DNA of 64,000 nucleotides from Ashinkailepas kermadecensis (taxonomy: Eukaryota; Arthropoda; Thecostraca; Neolepadidae). The translations under genes were made by a program, and so were the position numbers. The notes beneath the pieces are model-generated. The model was not told where the DNA came from, made no database searches, and worked only from the letters and a program-made list of their open reading frames with translations. The DNA lies in the NCBI GenBank assembly GCA_034440615.1, contig JAOTOM010004020.1, positions 101,001 through 165,000 on the forward strand, given 5' to 3'. Each line of letters starts with the position of its first letter. Position 1 is the stretch's first letter. Below are positions 34,226 through 46,837 of this stretch, one piece after another.

Positions 34226-34610
34226 ATGCCCCTTCAATGTTAGCTTTGTCCCCCTCCAATAATTTCAACTTTTAACATGGAAACCTATGGAGTATGCCCC
34301 TCCCCCTCCAATCCGTTTGGGCCTGCCTTCACGTATTTTGCCCCCCCCAAATAATAATACAAAATCAACACCCGTGCTACACACAATGTCATTACAGCTC
34401 TTGCGCCCTGATCTGAGTATTTGAGTGTTTGGGAGAACTGACGCTGCTGTATCATTGCATACACGGGTGTAGACTTCTGCAAATTATTGGGGGAGGGCAA
34501 AATACATCAAGGCAATGGGCAGGCCCAAGTGGATTGGGGGCACACTCCATAGGGTCCCATGTTGAAAGCTAAAATTATTTGGGGAAAAGCCAACATTGAG
34601 GGGGCACATG
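34226..34610. mobile_element. Fold-back (inverted-repeat) element
   Basis: The left arm 34226-34375 and right arm 34463-34610 are inverted copies of about 150 bp with about 80% match and small gaps. The left starts ATGCCCCTTCAATGTTAGC, and the right, inverted, starts ATGTGCCCCCTCAATGTTGGC. Both arms carry AACATGG, CCTATGGAGT, TTGGGCCTGCC, GTATTTTGCCC and ACACCCGTG in the same order. The loop is about 87 bp and no coding capacity remains. This is the build of a long-TIR MITE or Foldback-type element. No clear target duplication is seen. Confidence 0.85.
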
Positions 34611-36424
<1,814 letters not shown>

Positions 36425-36729
36425 CTCTCCATCTCTCCATCTCTCTATCTCTCTATCTCCTTATCTCTCTATCTCTCTATCTCCCTATCTCGCTATCTCG
36501 CTATCTCGCTATCTCTCTATATCTCTATCACTATATCTCTATCACTATATCTCTCTATCTCTCTATATCTCTATCTCTCTATCTCTCTATCTCTCTATCT
36601 CTCTATCTCTCTATCTCTCTATCTCTCTATCTCTCTATCTCTATATCTCTATCTCTATATCTCTCCATATCTCCATCTCTTCATCTCTTTTCATCGCTCT
36701 CTCTATCTCTTCATCTCTCCATCTCTCCT

Positions 36730-36788
<59 letters not shown>
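36425..36788 (+). repeat. ATCTCTCT array followed by (TA)n
   Basis: About 300 bp of 8 bp ATCTCTCT units, with ATCTCGCT and ATATCTCT variants and shorter 6 bp steps, then a TA run at about 36739-36788. Ser-Ile-Ser-Leu frames across it are artefacts. Confidence 0.95.
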
Positions 36789-36790
<2 letters not shown>

Positions 36791-37955
36791 CGGTTTGTAA
36801 ATTTAATGGTTGGGTAATTACATGTCAGAAAACCTTTTTAATCCAGCTATTGGGTTTGATCATGTCGCCTGATTTTTACTCGTCCGAACTCCAGACCTTG
36901 GCACACTATCGGGTCAAGTTGAACGCAAAGCGACGTGATATAGCATGTGCATGTATACCAGGCCTGCGTTTTGGATGGATTACTTCCCAGCCCCATTTTG
37001 TCACCATGTTACCATGCTACGTCTTCTTGTTGCCATACCAATTTTTTGTGATCAAGCCCCTTTTGAAAAACACCGTCTCCGCACTCGAAATTTCCTGGCG
37101 CCGCCGCTATTTCAAATAAAAAAGCAAAACAAACAAACTTCAGAGGAAAACAATCAAAAGCATCAGACCCAGCAAAGTGCTGATGCATCTTTCGTCGCTT
37201 GAATACGATGCACATTTGCAAACCAGCCATAGAACCAGCACGGGATACGAGATAAGGCACTCCTGGTAATTAGAACCCCCAGCGTGCAAGCACATGGAGC
37301 CGCACCCATCCATTTTGCGGTGCTGCCCTAATCAATCCATCACTTGTAAGTGCTGGAGAGTGGTACAGTTTCTGACAGACTTCCCTATGCTATTGAAAGT
37401 GACCCACGCAAGTTATACCTATTCCAATGGTGGTGCTTGCTGTCTTGCTGAGATGCTTAAGCACTGCTTCCTTACGTGACAACCCGGACTTTAGTTTATG
37501 CGCCATCGTGTTACGAAGGCTTTCGGTGCCCAGTTGCATTGCAAAGTGCACTGTAGTCAACTTCGAAATACCGACTTCCTCTGACTAAGCAGGTCACTCC
37601 TGATTGCCACTAATCAATATTGCTTATGTGCAGCACGGGACGTCAGCATGCACACTAATGAGGCAGCTTCTTCAATGTCTCACGGTTCCGTAACCATGGA
37701 TACGCCGCCTGGCCAGGTGTGTAACACCGACAGATGGACATCAGGTTTCGCCGTGAATAACGACGTACTGAAGACCGCTGACGTTTGACACGACATTCGT
37801 GGTGAGTAACGACACAGACAAGCCACACCTCTGTCAGCCAGACATCGATAGTGTGCTTGGCGGTCAGATCTTGTGAGCAGACGTATATGGAGGCTAACAC
37901 TGCATGATTGGGCGTGACATTGTTGGACTTCTCACCACCTGTTCCCTCGTGTAGG
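36789..37955. other. Unique sequence, no gene recognised
   Basis: Mixed DNA. The longest frames are 89 codons (36850-37119, plus) and 132 codons (37655-38053, minus); neither is recognised. Confidence 0.4.
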
Positions 37956-38030
37956 CTCGTGGTGTACCGGTCCAGGGTCACGTGGTGTCCCGGTCCGGGA
38001 TCACGTGGTGTGTGTGTGTGTGTGTGTTTG
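37956..38030 (+). repeat. Outlying copies of the 23 bp CACGTGGTGTCCCGGTCC unit
   Basis: Three imperfect copies followed by a short TG run (38008-38027). They are separated from the main 23 bp array (from 38253) by the dispersed repeat copy 2. Confidence 0.85.
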
Positions 38031-38059
38031 GATGAATTTGACCAGCCTGCCACCGTGTT

Positions 38060-38250
38060 GGTGATGTCGGCTGTTGTTGTGTGCGTGTATACGTGTATAT
38101 GGAGCTGTGTTGGTGTTATGTGCGTAATATTATGGTGTGAGGAGCATTGTATTCAGGAAAGTAGACAAGAAAGGAACAGCAGAGTTGACTTGTTGAAAGA
38201 TGCCGAGACATAGTTGAAGTCGTCTTGAAGATGGATAAGTAGAGATGAGT
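38060..38250 (+). repeat. Dispersed repeat, copy 2
   Basis: A relative of 15435-15630 (see there) with the same order of GAAAGTAGAC, GCAGAGTTGA, GATAAGTAGAGATGAG words. It is embedded between two parts of the 23 bp minisatellite. Confidence 0.55.
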
Positions 38251-38252
38251 CG

Positions 38253-38800
38253 AGTTGTCGTGTCACGTGGTGTCCCCGCCCGTGTGTCACGTGGTGTCCC
38301 CATCCGTGGATCACGTACTGTCCCGGTCCGGGGTCACGTACTGTCCCGGTCCGAGGATCGCATGGTATCCCTGTTCGGGGTCACCTACTGTCCCGGTCCG
38401 GGGTCACGTGGTGTCCCGGTCCGGGGTCACGTGGTGTCCCGGTCCGTGGTCACGTGGTGTCCCGGTCCGTGGTCGCGTGGTGTCCCGGTCCGGGGTCACG
38501 TGGTGTCCCGGTCCGTGGTCACGTGGTGTCCCGGTCCGGGGTCGCGTGGTGTCCCGGTCCGTGGTCACGTGGTGTCCCGGTCCGTGGTCACGTGGTGTCC
38601 CGGTCCGGGGTCGCGTGGTGTCCCGGTCCGGGGTCGCGTGGTGTCCCGGTCCGGGGTCGCGTGGTGTCCCGGTCCGTGGTCACATGGTGTCCCCGTCCGT
38701 GTGTCACGTATTGCCCCGGTCCGCGGGCACTATGCTCTGTCCCCGTCCGGAGTCACGTGCTGATCAGTCTGAATTATGTGTACCATGTACTGTCCCGGTC
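38253..38800 (+). repeat. 23 bp minisatellite with a CACGTG in each unit
   Basis: About twenty-three copies of a 23 bp unit (CACGTGGTGTCCCGGTCC plus GGGGT or GTGGT). The centre is near-uniform; the edges carry variants such as CACGTACTGTCC. Most units hold the E-box core CACGTG or its decayed form CGCGTG. A frame of up to 196 codons through it follows from 23 not being a multiple of 3. Confidence 0.95.
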
Positions 38801-39414
38801 ACGTTGCCCAGCGTAGCTTCACGTTGCCCAGCGTCTGGTGTCTGAAGCAGAAGCTCTCAAACGGCGCGGAAATCACTCCCGCGGTAATTCCGACCCGCAA
38901 GAGGAGCAGGAGAGTGAAGGCTTGCGGTGACGAAGCAGTGGCGAGGTTAATGCGCGCCGCATGCTGTGTCTCGTGGGGACGGGGTTTGGAAATATTTCGC
39001 AAGTGAAAGAGCGGAAGAGGGCCGGACGGGTTAGAGCCGCTGGTGCAGGGACGATCCAGTGCGCGTGCCATCACCACAACCACTACTAGACACGACACAC
39101 ACGGGGCTCCAAACAGCGCCTATGGCAGCGACCGCCCGCCCGGCGAGGTCAAGGTCACGGCTGAACATACACTGCATGCGTGTGCGTGTGTGCATGCTGG
39201 CGGTAGTCGAAAGGTCAAAGGATTGTGGTCAGTTCCCAACTCGTCCAAATTCCGCCATGCTCCATATTGCAGTCACGATGCTTGGTGTCCGTGCTCTGTA
39301 TTTATGCAGTATTTCTGCATAGTTTCTTGTCACGTTTTCCCCAATATACCACCACGGTATTAACGTGGCGGCAACACAACCATAGATGGGTGTAGTATCC
39401 ACACCCATTCATAC
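38801..39414. other. Unique sequence, no gene recognised
   Basis: Mixed to GC-rich. A small direct repeat TTCACGTTGCCCAGCGT occurs at about 38800-38835. Confidence 0.4.
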
Positions 39415-39480
39415 CACACCGTACCATCTGCACCTCACCATACCGTAACGCATCGTGCCGTGCCGTACCGTGCTATACCA
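39415..39480 (+). repeat. ACCGT/ACCAT pentamer-rich run
   Basis: Loose ACCATACCGT-type 5 bp repeats. A second, tighter run occurs at 40000-40032. Confidence 0.7.
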
Positions 39481-40239
39481 CACCTAGTCGTCACGTACCA
39501 TTTTTTCCTAATGTCGACCCCTGTTTCGTATGCAGCAGCCTATCCTATTGGCTACACGCACCATCAGAAGCTCGATTGGCATTGGGCTTTCCTGTGGCCA
39601 ACTATTCAGAAGTTAGGACCGCTGGCTCAGGAATGTCTCAGGATGCCAACACATATGACATCACATACCTCCAGTTCAGTACAATTGGTGCGTCCTATTT
39701 TGTCTTCCCTTTTGCAGATAGGCCACCACCAGTTATTAGTAGAAGTAGCCCCAGGAGCACTTCAGCTAGGTAGCAAGCTTTTAACACCAAGGCACTCCTG
39801 GGGCCAAATAGTGAATTGTGTTATGAGTGGGGAAAAGGAAGAAGCTGAATCCATGTACATACACATGCACAAGTACACATACCTGCACATGCACAAACAT
39901 GAAACATAAACACCTACACATATACATACCTCACATACATAGACACATATGCACTCACACATATAATTTATTTAAAAATCAAAAACATATATACCATGCG
40001 GCACCATACCGTACCATACCGTACCGTACCATGTCGTCGCAGTTGGTAGTAATAATATACACTTCCAGTCAGGCATATGCTTATCATGTCCCAATCTTAC
40101 CCATTGTATCCAATCTCCACCTCATTATTAATGTAAAAAATGGCACATTAGGTTCCCGGTTTCATTTCCAAGTAGCTACAATTTAGTGATAAGTCCGGAC
40201 AATTACTTAATCACTACCAGTCAGGGTTACATAGAAGAG
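39481..40239. other. Unique sequence with CA-rich and pentamer runs
   Basis: Contains a CA/AT-rich low-complexity stretch (39855-39965) and an ACCGT run (40000-40032). A 149-codon plus frame (39460-39909) has no recognisable domain. Confidence 0.4.
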
Positions 40240-40440
40240 ACCATGGTGCACACGTTGCACACAGTATCAGCGGTCCATAGAGAAGACCATGATGCACACG
40301 GTGTGCACAGTATCAGCAGTCCATAGAAGAGGGCATGGTGCACACGGTGTGCACAGCATCAGCAGTCCATAGAAGAGTGCATGATGCACACAGTGTGCAT
40401 AGTATGAGCAGTCCATAGAAGAACGCATGGTTTCACAAAT
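40240..40440 (+). repeat. 46 bp minisatellite
   Basis: Four copies of a unit near 46 bp containing GTGCACACGGTGTGCACAG, itself almost palindromic, and AGCAGTCCATAGAAGAG. Later copies are more diverged. Confidence 0.88.
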
Positions 40441-40667
40441 ATTTGTATGCCGAGCATTTTGCATGCAAATACAGCATTAGCAATGCAAATACAGAAATTG
40501 CCAAATACAAACTCTTTGGCAAAGGCTCTGTGAGAACAAAAGCATACCCTGGTTCCGGTAAGTAGGCTATTGTACAATATGTGCCTCGAACCAGGCGAAC
40601 ATGGCATGAATCCCACCCGGACAAACATGGGTGGCACTGTATCGTGGCTTGTGCAGTGTCGACAACC
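40441..40667. other. Unique sequence, no gene recognised
   Basis: Short mixed DNA with a small direct repeat (AGCATTAGCAATGCAAATACAG region). Confidence 0.35.
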
Positions 40668-40910
40668 TTCACAGTCTCAATAACCTGTGCGGTGTCAGTG
40701 ACCCGTGCGGTGTCAGTGACCTGTGTGGTGTCAGCGATCTGTATGGTGTCAGTGACCGATGTGGTGTCAGTGATCTGTGTGATGTCAGTGACATGTGCGG
40801 TGGCATTGACCCGTGGGGTGTCAGTGGCCTGTGTGGTGTCAGCGACCTGTGCTGTGACATTAACCAGTGCGGTGTCAGTGATCCGTGCGGTGTCAGCAGG
40901 GCCCAGTATC
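40668..40910 (+). repeat. 18 bp minisatellite (GTGCGGTGTCAGTGACCT)
   Basis: About thirteen copies with variation in the GCGG/GTGG and ACC/ATC positions. The 18-base unit keeps frames open (Val-Ser-Val-Thr type), without meaning. Confidence 0.93.
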
Positions 40911-40949
40911 TAGCGGCTGATGCAGACATCCTGGCCGATCTCACGCCTG

Positions 40950-40990
40950 CAACCCCCCCCCCCCCCACACACACACACACACACACACCA
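40950..40990 (+). repeat. Poly-C and (CA)n tract
   Basis: A C run of about 14 bases is followed by a CA run of about 22 bases. The same C-run/CA-run pair occurs at about 51726, so it may be a recurrent simple-repeat junction. Confidence 0.9.
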
Positions 40991-41034
40991 CGTCGCTGCA
41001 CGTGACACACAACAAACAACCGGCTCGTTTGAGC

Positions 41035-41440
41035 GGGGCGATGAGTGTGTCGGCGGCGCTCGCCGGCAGCCCCCTCCCCCGCCCGGCGGGCCGCGGCCGG
41101 CGGGCGTCCATCTTCCTCCCGGGCGGAGCGGCGCGCCGCCGGCACGCCTCGGCGGCGTGCTCGCGCACGCCGGCCGCCCCGCCGTCAGCGTGGTCGGCGG
41201 CCGCGCGGCGCGCGAATTATCGCCGCCGCGCGCGGTCGCGCTCGAGCGCCGCCGTCGCCTGTCGGCGGGCGCGCATTCGTTGCCGTCGCGATCGGCCGAC
41301 CGCGGAGGCGATCGCTGGTCGCGGGGGAACGCGCGCGCGCGCGCGCGCGCTGAAGCCGGGTGCCGGCAATGCGCCGACGGCGGCAACTCTGTGCCGGCGG
41401 AGCGTCGATCAGGCCGTCATCCGGACGGACAACTTGAATC
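41035..41440. promoter_or_regulatory. CpG island
   Basis: About 400 bp that is extremely GC- and CpG-rich, including a GCGCGC run at about 41331-41350. Overlapping frames of 75-242 codons on both strands reflect the scarcity of stops. Such an island could mark a promoter, but I see no first exon, TATA or conserved gene. Confidence 0.55.
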
Positions 41441-41532
41441 AGCAGCCACGTCTGGCTTGCGTTCTACATTGCATTACGCTAGAATGAAAAGCACCGACAA
41501 TGGCAGGAAACAACTCGCGTCTGGGTGTTTTC
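41434..41532 (+). repeat. Dispersed repeat of about 99 bp, copy 1
   Basis: Matches 43216-43314 with equal length and about 85% identity by eye, both starting TTGAATCAGCAGCC and ending TCTGGGTGTT. Many differences are C-to-T or G-to-A, as expected from CpG decay in copy 2. Family unknown. Confidence 0.8.
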
Positions 41533-41718
41533 CACTTGTGACTACCGGCAGGTGTTTGTGTCTCTGCTGCGGTGGGCAGTGCGCCATTATGTGCTTCGTC
41601 TGGCGTCGGGCAGCATTAGGCATGCGGTCTTGTCATAAAGCCGAATAGCGGTTGTAAAGCTTACCTGCAAGAAAATTACGCAGGAAACGCTCCGGGATGG
41701 GCGTGTAAGTGCACCGGC

Positions 41719-41835
41719 ATCGCTACAACGGCTACATCGCTACAACGGCTACATCGCTACAACGGCTACATCGCTACAACGGCTACATCGCTACAACGGC
41801 TACATCGCTACAACGGCTACATCGCTACAACGGCT
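41719..41835 (+). repeat. 17 bp CTACATCGCTACAACGG array
   Basis: Almost seven copies with practically no differences, so the array is recent or under gene-conversion-like homogenisation. Confidence 0.97.
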
Positions 41836-43215
41836 GAAAATCCCGTCTGGACGACCGTTCTGAGTGATTGGAATTGCTTCGTTGATTATGGTTGAAATTA
41901 TCCTCCCGATCGGGTTGCGTCGCGTGGTGGCCACCAGAGAGCTGTCGGTGTTCCCGTCGCCCGGCCGGGGGTCCCGCGCCGGCCGCGCCACCGCGCTCGC
42001 CGAGATTTATTGCTGCGGGCTGACGGTGCACGATTGTCCGAACGACAGCCGCTAATTTTTAGTGTCAGCGGCTCGTGAAATGTCGCTGATCGGTGCTAAT
42101 TAATCGCCGGCGGCGACGCGAGGGTGTGCTTTCCGCGCACTAAGTGGCCAATAGAATTTCGCCGTTACGGTGAATCTGTATTTTCAGGTGCATTTGGGCG
42201 CATTGCGCGTTGTGCTTGGCGGCTTTCTTGCGACTAATTCAGCGGGTTTGGTACGTGGAATGGCCATTCGCTCGCGCTGAATTGTCGCCGGAACCGGATG
42301 TCCGACAATTCTCAAACGCATGCCCATTTGGTTGCTGGCCGGACACTTTGACCACTACTCCACTCATTCATTGCTTCGTACTTCCTATGCTATGTCAAGT
42401 AGGTATGAATCCCTGGCATGTGTTAGACAAGTCGATCGTCCAAAGTACATATGTCCAAAACTGAAATAATGCAGTGGAATTGGATTCGGGAAATAAAGAG
42501 GTAGTCATTTGGGGTGCAGGACAGTGGTTGACTGACAAACCAGGGGCAAGGGCTGTGGGAAAATCAGAAACTGGAACAGAAGAGGAAGCCGAGGAAGAGA
42601 CCAGGACAGGGAATACTATTGTATCGGCTTCCGGAAGCGTGTTGTCAGTTTTTTTAACCACATGTGTCAAGGATGGGCGTAGAAAATGAAAAGAGGGACA
42701 GAGAGACCTAGGGAGAAAGATAACTGTAACAAGAGAAAGAGTGTATGATATAAATAGGGGAGAAAGTAAAAGCGATAATAAATATCAGAAGAATGGAGTG
42801 AATAAGGCTGAAAGCAAGAGCAGTAAAGATGTAAAAAATGAGATAGGTAGATGAGGTGTAAAGCACAGAGGACATTGGCCAGAAAATCTAAGCATCTGGC
42901 CCACAACCGTCTTTCGTTTCATTAAAAATACTTCACATAATATTTCCAAACTATCGCTCCATTTTAGAGAGTTCAATTTGCTAGACAATGAATTCGGTGT
43001 TCGAGGGCCTAACCATCATGTCGACCTCAGTTGGACTTCCCTTGTTCGGGTATGCTGAATACGAAAAATGACCTCGTTTACATCAAATATAACTGCACAG
43101 ACTTGTGTTCCAACCGACCCGCCCGACATTCCTCTGTTTATTTAGCTTAAATCACCGCTAGTTATATGAAAAGGCAGCCATCTGCCAGCACAGGACGACT
43201 CAGGGTGGTGGAAAA
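41836..43215. other. Unique sequence with a possible conserved non-coding block
   Basis: 41840-42260 alternates CpG-rich DNA with TAATTAATC, CTAATTTTTAG and CCAATAG words and contains no repeat. The rest is AT-richer. Frames are under 92 codons. I see no gene. Confidence 0.4.
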
Positions 43216-43314
43216 TTGAATCAGCAGCCCGTGTGGCTTGTGTTCTACATTGTATTATACTAGAATTAAAAGTACCAATGATAATGGAAGGAAACAACGC
43301 GCATCTGGGTGTTC
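43216..43314 (+). repeat. Dispersed repeat of about 99 bp, copy 2
   Basis: See copy 1 at 41434-41532. This copy is more AT-rich and has lost most of its CpGs. Confidence 0.8.
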
Positions 43315-44344
43315 TCTGCTTGATGAAGCGAAAAAGAAAACGTACCAGCTATCAACATAATAGTGAGCGTGCTTCAGTGGCAACTAGTTCTTCCGCCAAA
43401 GTTCTTCCGCCAAAGTGGCAACCGTGCCCGGTTTCATTTAGTGACTTTTCAGGGTTGAGGGAGCGGCGAATATATTGGTCGTTTTGCGTCTACCTCTTCA
43501 TCCACTAGTTGTTTTTCTCAATCTCATCTCATGTTTTCTGTTCAGTTTACCAGCCCAGTTTGAGTGGCTTGGCTTGTAGCCAAGATTAATTTCAAACATC
43601 AGATATAGTGTTGATGTAGTGATATAGTTTTGATATAGTGTTGACTGCCTCCCGACATCAGATATAGTGTTACATATAAATAGGCACCTTAACATATAAT
43701 ATAACGTAGAATATGCAGAACATAAACCATAAATATAAAACATAACAAAATATATTTAGATATATATAACTAACTCGAGGAAGAACACGGGAGATGATCT
43801 GGGCAGATAGCCAATATCTGCTCGAGGGAAGCCAACTTCTGACTTATGTGCCGATTGCACACAAACAAAAACATCAGTGCAAACATTGGCTTATTCATAA
43901 AATTGGAAGGGCTTATTCATCACATCTCGTTTCCTACTTTTGGAACCAGTATTCCTCCAACTATTTTCTTTTCATCTGTAGATTACAATTACTGTGAATG
44001 TATCGTTCAGTCTAAGGATGGACATATATATATCCGTGGACTATGTATTTTGTCAGCATTATATCGATTCACGTGGACAAATTTGGCTCTACCCACCTAT
44101 GACCCCCCCTTGGCACCCCCCTCCCTCTTTTACAATTTTTTTCGTTGAATTTACACATATCTGTTAGTCTTTTTAGCGGAGGGGTGTGTGCATTTGCAAG
44201 GCATAGTCAGCATTGTCAGGATGCTGCAAACCTGACACAGTTCTATCCAGCGAGTTCTACCTTGGAGTGCTGAGCTCTTTCCTTTCTCGACATCGCCATT
44301 CGGGGAGGGCGCTGCTACAGCAGTGTAAACTTCTGCCGGAGTTT
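43315..44344. other. Unique AT-rich sequence, no gene recognised
   Basis: Contains a small repeat ACATCAGATATAGTGTT at about 43597 and 43657. Frames are under 101 codons apart from those entering the next array. Confidence 0.4.
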
Positions 44345-45485
44345 CGCCAGACGCCGCCGTCGGCCGGGTGGGTACAGTTCAACAGTCGGAGCGGCAACGC
44401 GTCACCCGACGCACCGATGGCCGACACCGTTGGCTGTGCGCTCACGGCCGGTGGGCGTCAACAGTCGGCGGCGACGCGTCACCCGACGCACCATGCCACA
44501 CCGTCGCGGGTGGCGTCAACAGTGGCGGCAACGCGTCACCCGACGCACCGAGGCCGATACCGTCGGCCGGTGGTCGCAAAGGCGCACGACCCAGCACCAG
44601 CCAACCGGCCGCGTGGCCAGCCGACCATGCGGGTGGGTACGTCAACAGTCAGCAGCAACGCACCCGACGCACGAGCCGAACCGCGGCCGGGTGGCGTCAC
44701 AGCGCGGCAACGCGTGACGCCGTGGCCATACCGTCGGCCGGGAAGTCAACAGTCAGCGGCAACCGTCACCCGACGCACCGATGGCCGAACCGTCGGCCGG
44801 GGGGACATTCAACAGTGGAGCGGCAACGCGTCACCCGACGCACCGATGGCCGATACCGTCGGCCGGGTGGGTCACAACATCGCGGCAACGCGTCACCCGA
44901 CGCACCGATGGCCGATACGGTGGGTGTGTCGCACGCTCCCCATGGCCACACCGTTGGCTTCGCTCACGGCGGGTGGGTGTGGCGCAACGTCACCGACGAC
45001 CGATGGCCGACACCGTTGGCTGTGCGCTCCGGCCGGTGGGTAGTTACAGTCGGCGGCAACGCGTCACCGACGCACCGATGGCCGACACCGTTGGCTTGCG
45101 CTCACGGCCGGGTGGGTCGTTCACAGTCGGCGGCAACCTACCCGACGCACCGATGGCCGACACCGTTGGCTTGCGCTCACGGCCGGTGGGTACAGTTCAA
45201 GTCGAGCGGCGACGCGTCACCCGACGCACCGATGGCCGACACCGTTCTCGCCTCGTTAGTCGCCGTTGCTTCCGGCCGCCCCCGGCCGGTGGGTCAGTTC
45301 ATACCTTGCTTCTCAGACGCCTTGCCGTCGGCCGGGTGGGTACAGTTCAACAGTCGGAGCGGCAACGCGTCACCCGACGCACCGATGGCCGACACCGTCG
45401 GCCGGGTGGGTACAGTTCAACAGTCGGAGCGGCAACGCGTCACCCGACGCACCGATGGCCGATACCGTTGGCTGTGCGCTCACGT
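44345..45485 (+). repeat. Degenerate 70-84 bp minisatellite
   Basis: About fifteen copies of a unit built of GTCGGCCGGGTGGGTACAG, GCGGCAACGCGTCACCCGAC and GCACCGATGGCCGA blocks. The short form is 70 bp; a longer form adds TTGGCTGTGCGCTCACGGCC. Many copies carry 1-3 base losses, so frames switch. Frames of 276, 337 and 612 codons run through the array in different registers and spell the same Arg/Asp/Ala-rich peptides; they are not genes. Confidence 0.93.
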
Positions 45486-46582
45486 CCGGATGGCTCCCAC
45501 CCCAATGTACGGCACGGTCGTGTGCATCCAATACACACTGTCGGCAGTCAGCCATGCATTCACGATAAACACGTGCAATCGCCGGCACCGTCATGCGCGT
45601 GCCGCAAGACTCCTGGACGGACGGACGAGGAGCCGGCACGACAGCTGCCGGGGCCAGGCCCAGCTGCGGTGGCTGGCGACGCTGGAGCAGCCGCTGCCGC
45701 TCCGATACGCGGCCCACCTCCGTCGCAGACGATGCGCAGCTCGGCCAACCCAAGCAGCTCTGACCGGGCAGGAGGACGGCGTGACGTCACGTGACGTCAC
45801 GTCACGTCACGTCACGTCACGTCGGATGAGGTGGGCCGCGTCTGTGACGTGTCGACCCACAGGTTCATTCCATGGGTGGGGTGTGCTGCAGAGCCTCGTC
45901 TGGAAATATTTGATTGGGGAACGGGTGGTGCCGGTCGAAAATTCTGCCTACGTCATCCTTTGTGCAGATATCAAGACCACATCTTACGATGTTGAAGCCA
46001 TGACGAAGGTCCAGGTGTTGGCGCGAATGAGGAGTCCATGTACGCCTATCTCACTATTCAACAGCGTTGTCACGAAGCTGTTGCACTATCCCTTATCGAC
46101 ATGCACAAGAGCAAGCGCTTCTTGTCCGGCACAGTGTCACCTGTCGGCGGATGTCACTTGTGGTATGCACAATGGTCGTGTTGATGCGGAGCCTCTCTGG
46201 ACTTAATGCAAGAGTGGTAACTTACTTGAAAACCATCCAGCGATCCCCCTTTTTCCTGATGGACTCTCAGAACTCAAACACATACAGCTAGCAGCTGTAT
46301 GTATTAAAGAGTGCACCTACACCAAGCCATCTACAACAATCGGGATATTTTTCCATATCTCGTAGTGGGTCCTGCGCAATTGGGAATCAACACTTATCTG
46401 CTATATTGGTGATGCGAACAAGGCCTCACATACCAAAGGGTAACACCTTCCACTTGTACTGCCCACATGGTGCCTGCTATGCCTCCTACTCCTTCTACTG
46501 CCCGCATGGTGCATGTTCTTCCCCTGTCCCTCTACTACAGGCATGGTGCCCGTTATGCCCCCACCCCAACCCTCCACTCCGC
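45486..46582. other. Unique sequence with an ACGTC run
   Basis: Includes 45781-45823, a run of ACGTC pentamers containing TGACGTCA CRE-like sites. No conserved domain in the frames that leave the minisatellite. Confidence 0.4.
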
Positions 46583-46770
46583 TGTACTGCCCACAGAGGG
46601 TCAGTTCCCTCCCGCTGTACTGCCCACAGGGGGTCACCTCCCTCCAGCTGTACTGCCCACAGGGAATATGCTCTGTCTCGCTGTACTGCCCACAGGGGGT
46701 CCACCCTGTCACGTTGTACTGCCCACAAGGGTCTACCCCGTCCCGCTGTATTGCCCTCAGGGTGCCCGCC
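46583..46770 (+). repeat. CTGTACTGCCCACAGGGGGT minisatellite
   Basis: Five to six copies of a unit near 32-34 bp, with related, more diverged CTGCCCACATGG copies upstream from about 46458. Confidence 0.88.
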
Positions 46771-46837
46771 GTGCCCCGTTGGCGCTCGCGGCAGGCGTTG
46801 CACCACTGACCAACACGCCACCTGCACCAGACAGCCG

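Noticed and set aside
44213..46206. Arg/Asp/Ala-rich frames of 276, 337 and 612 codons
   Set aside because: They run through the 70-84 bp minisatellite in different registers, and the single-base losses would shift any real frame.
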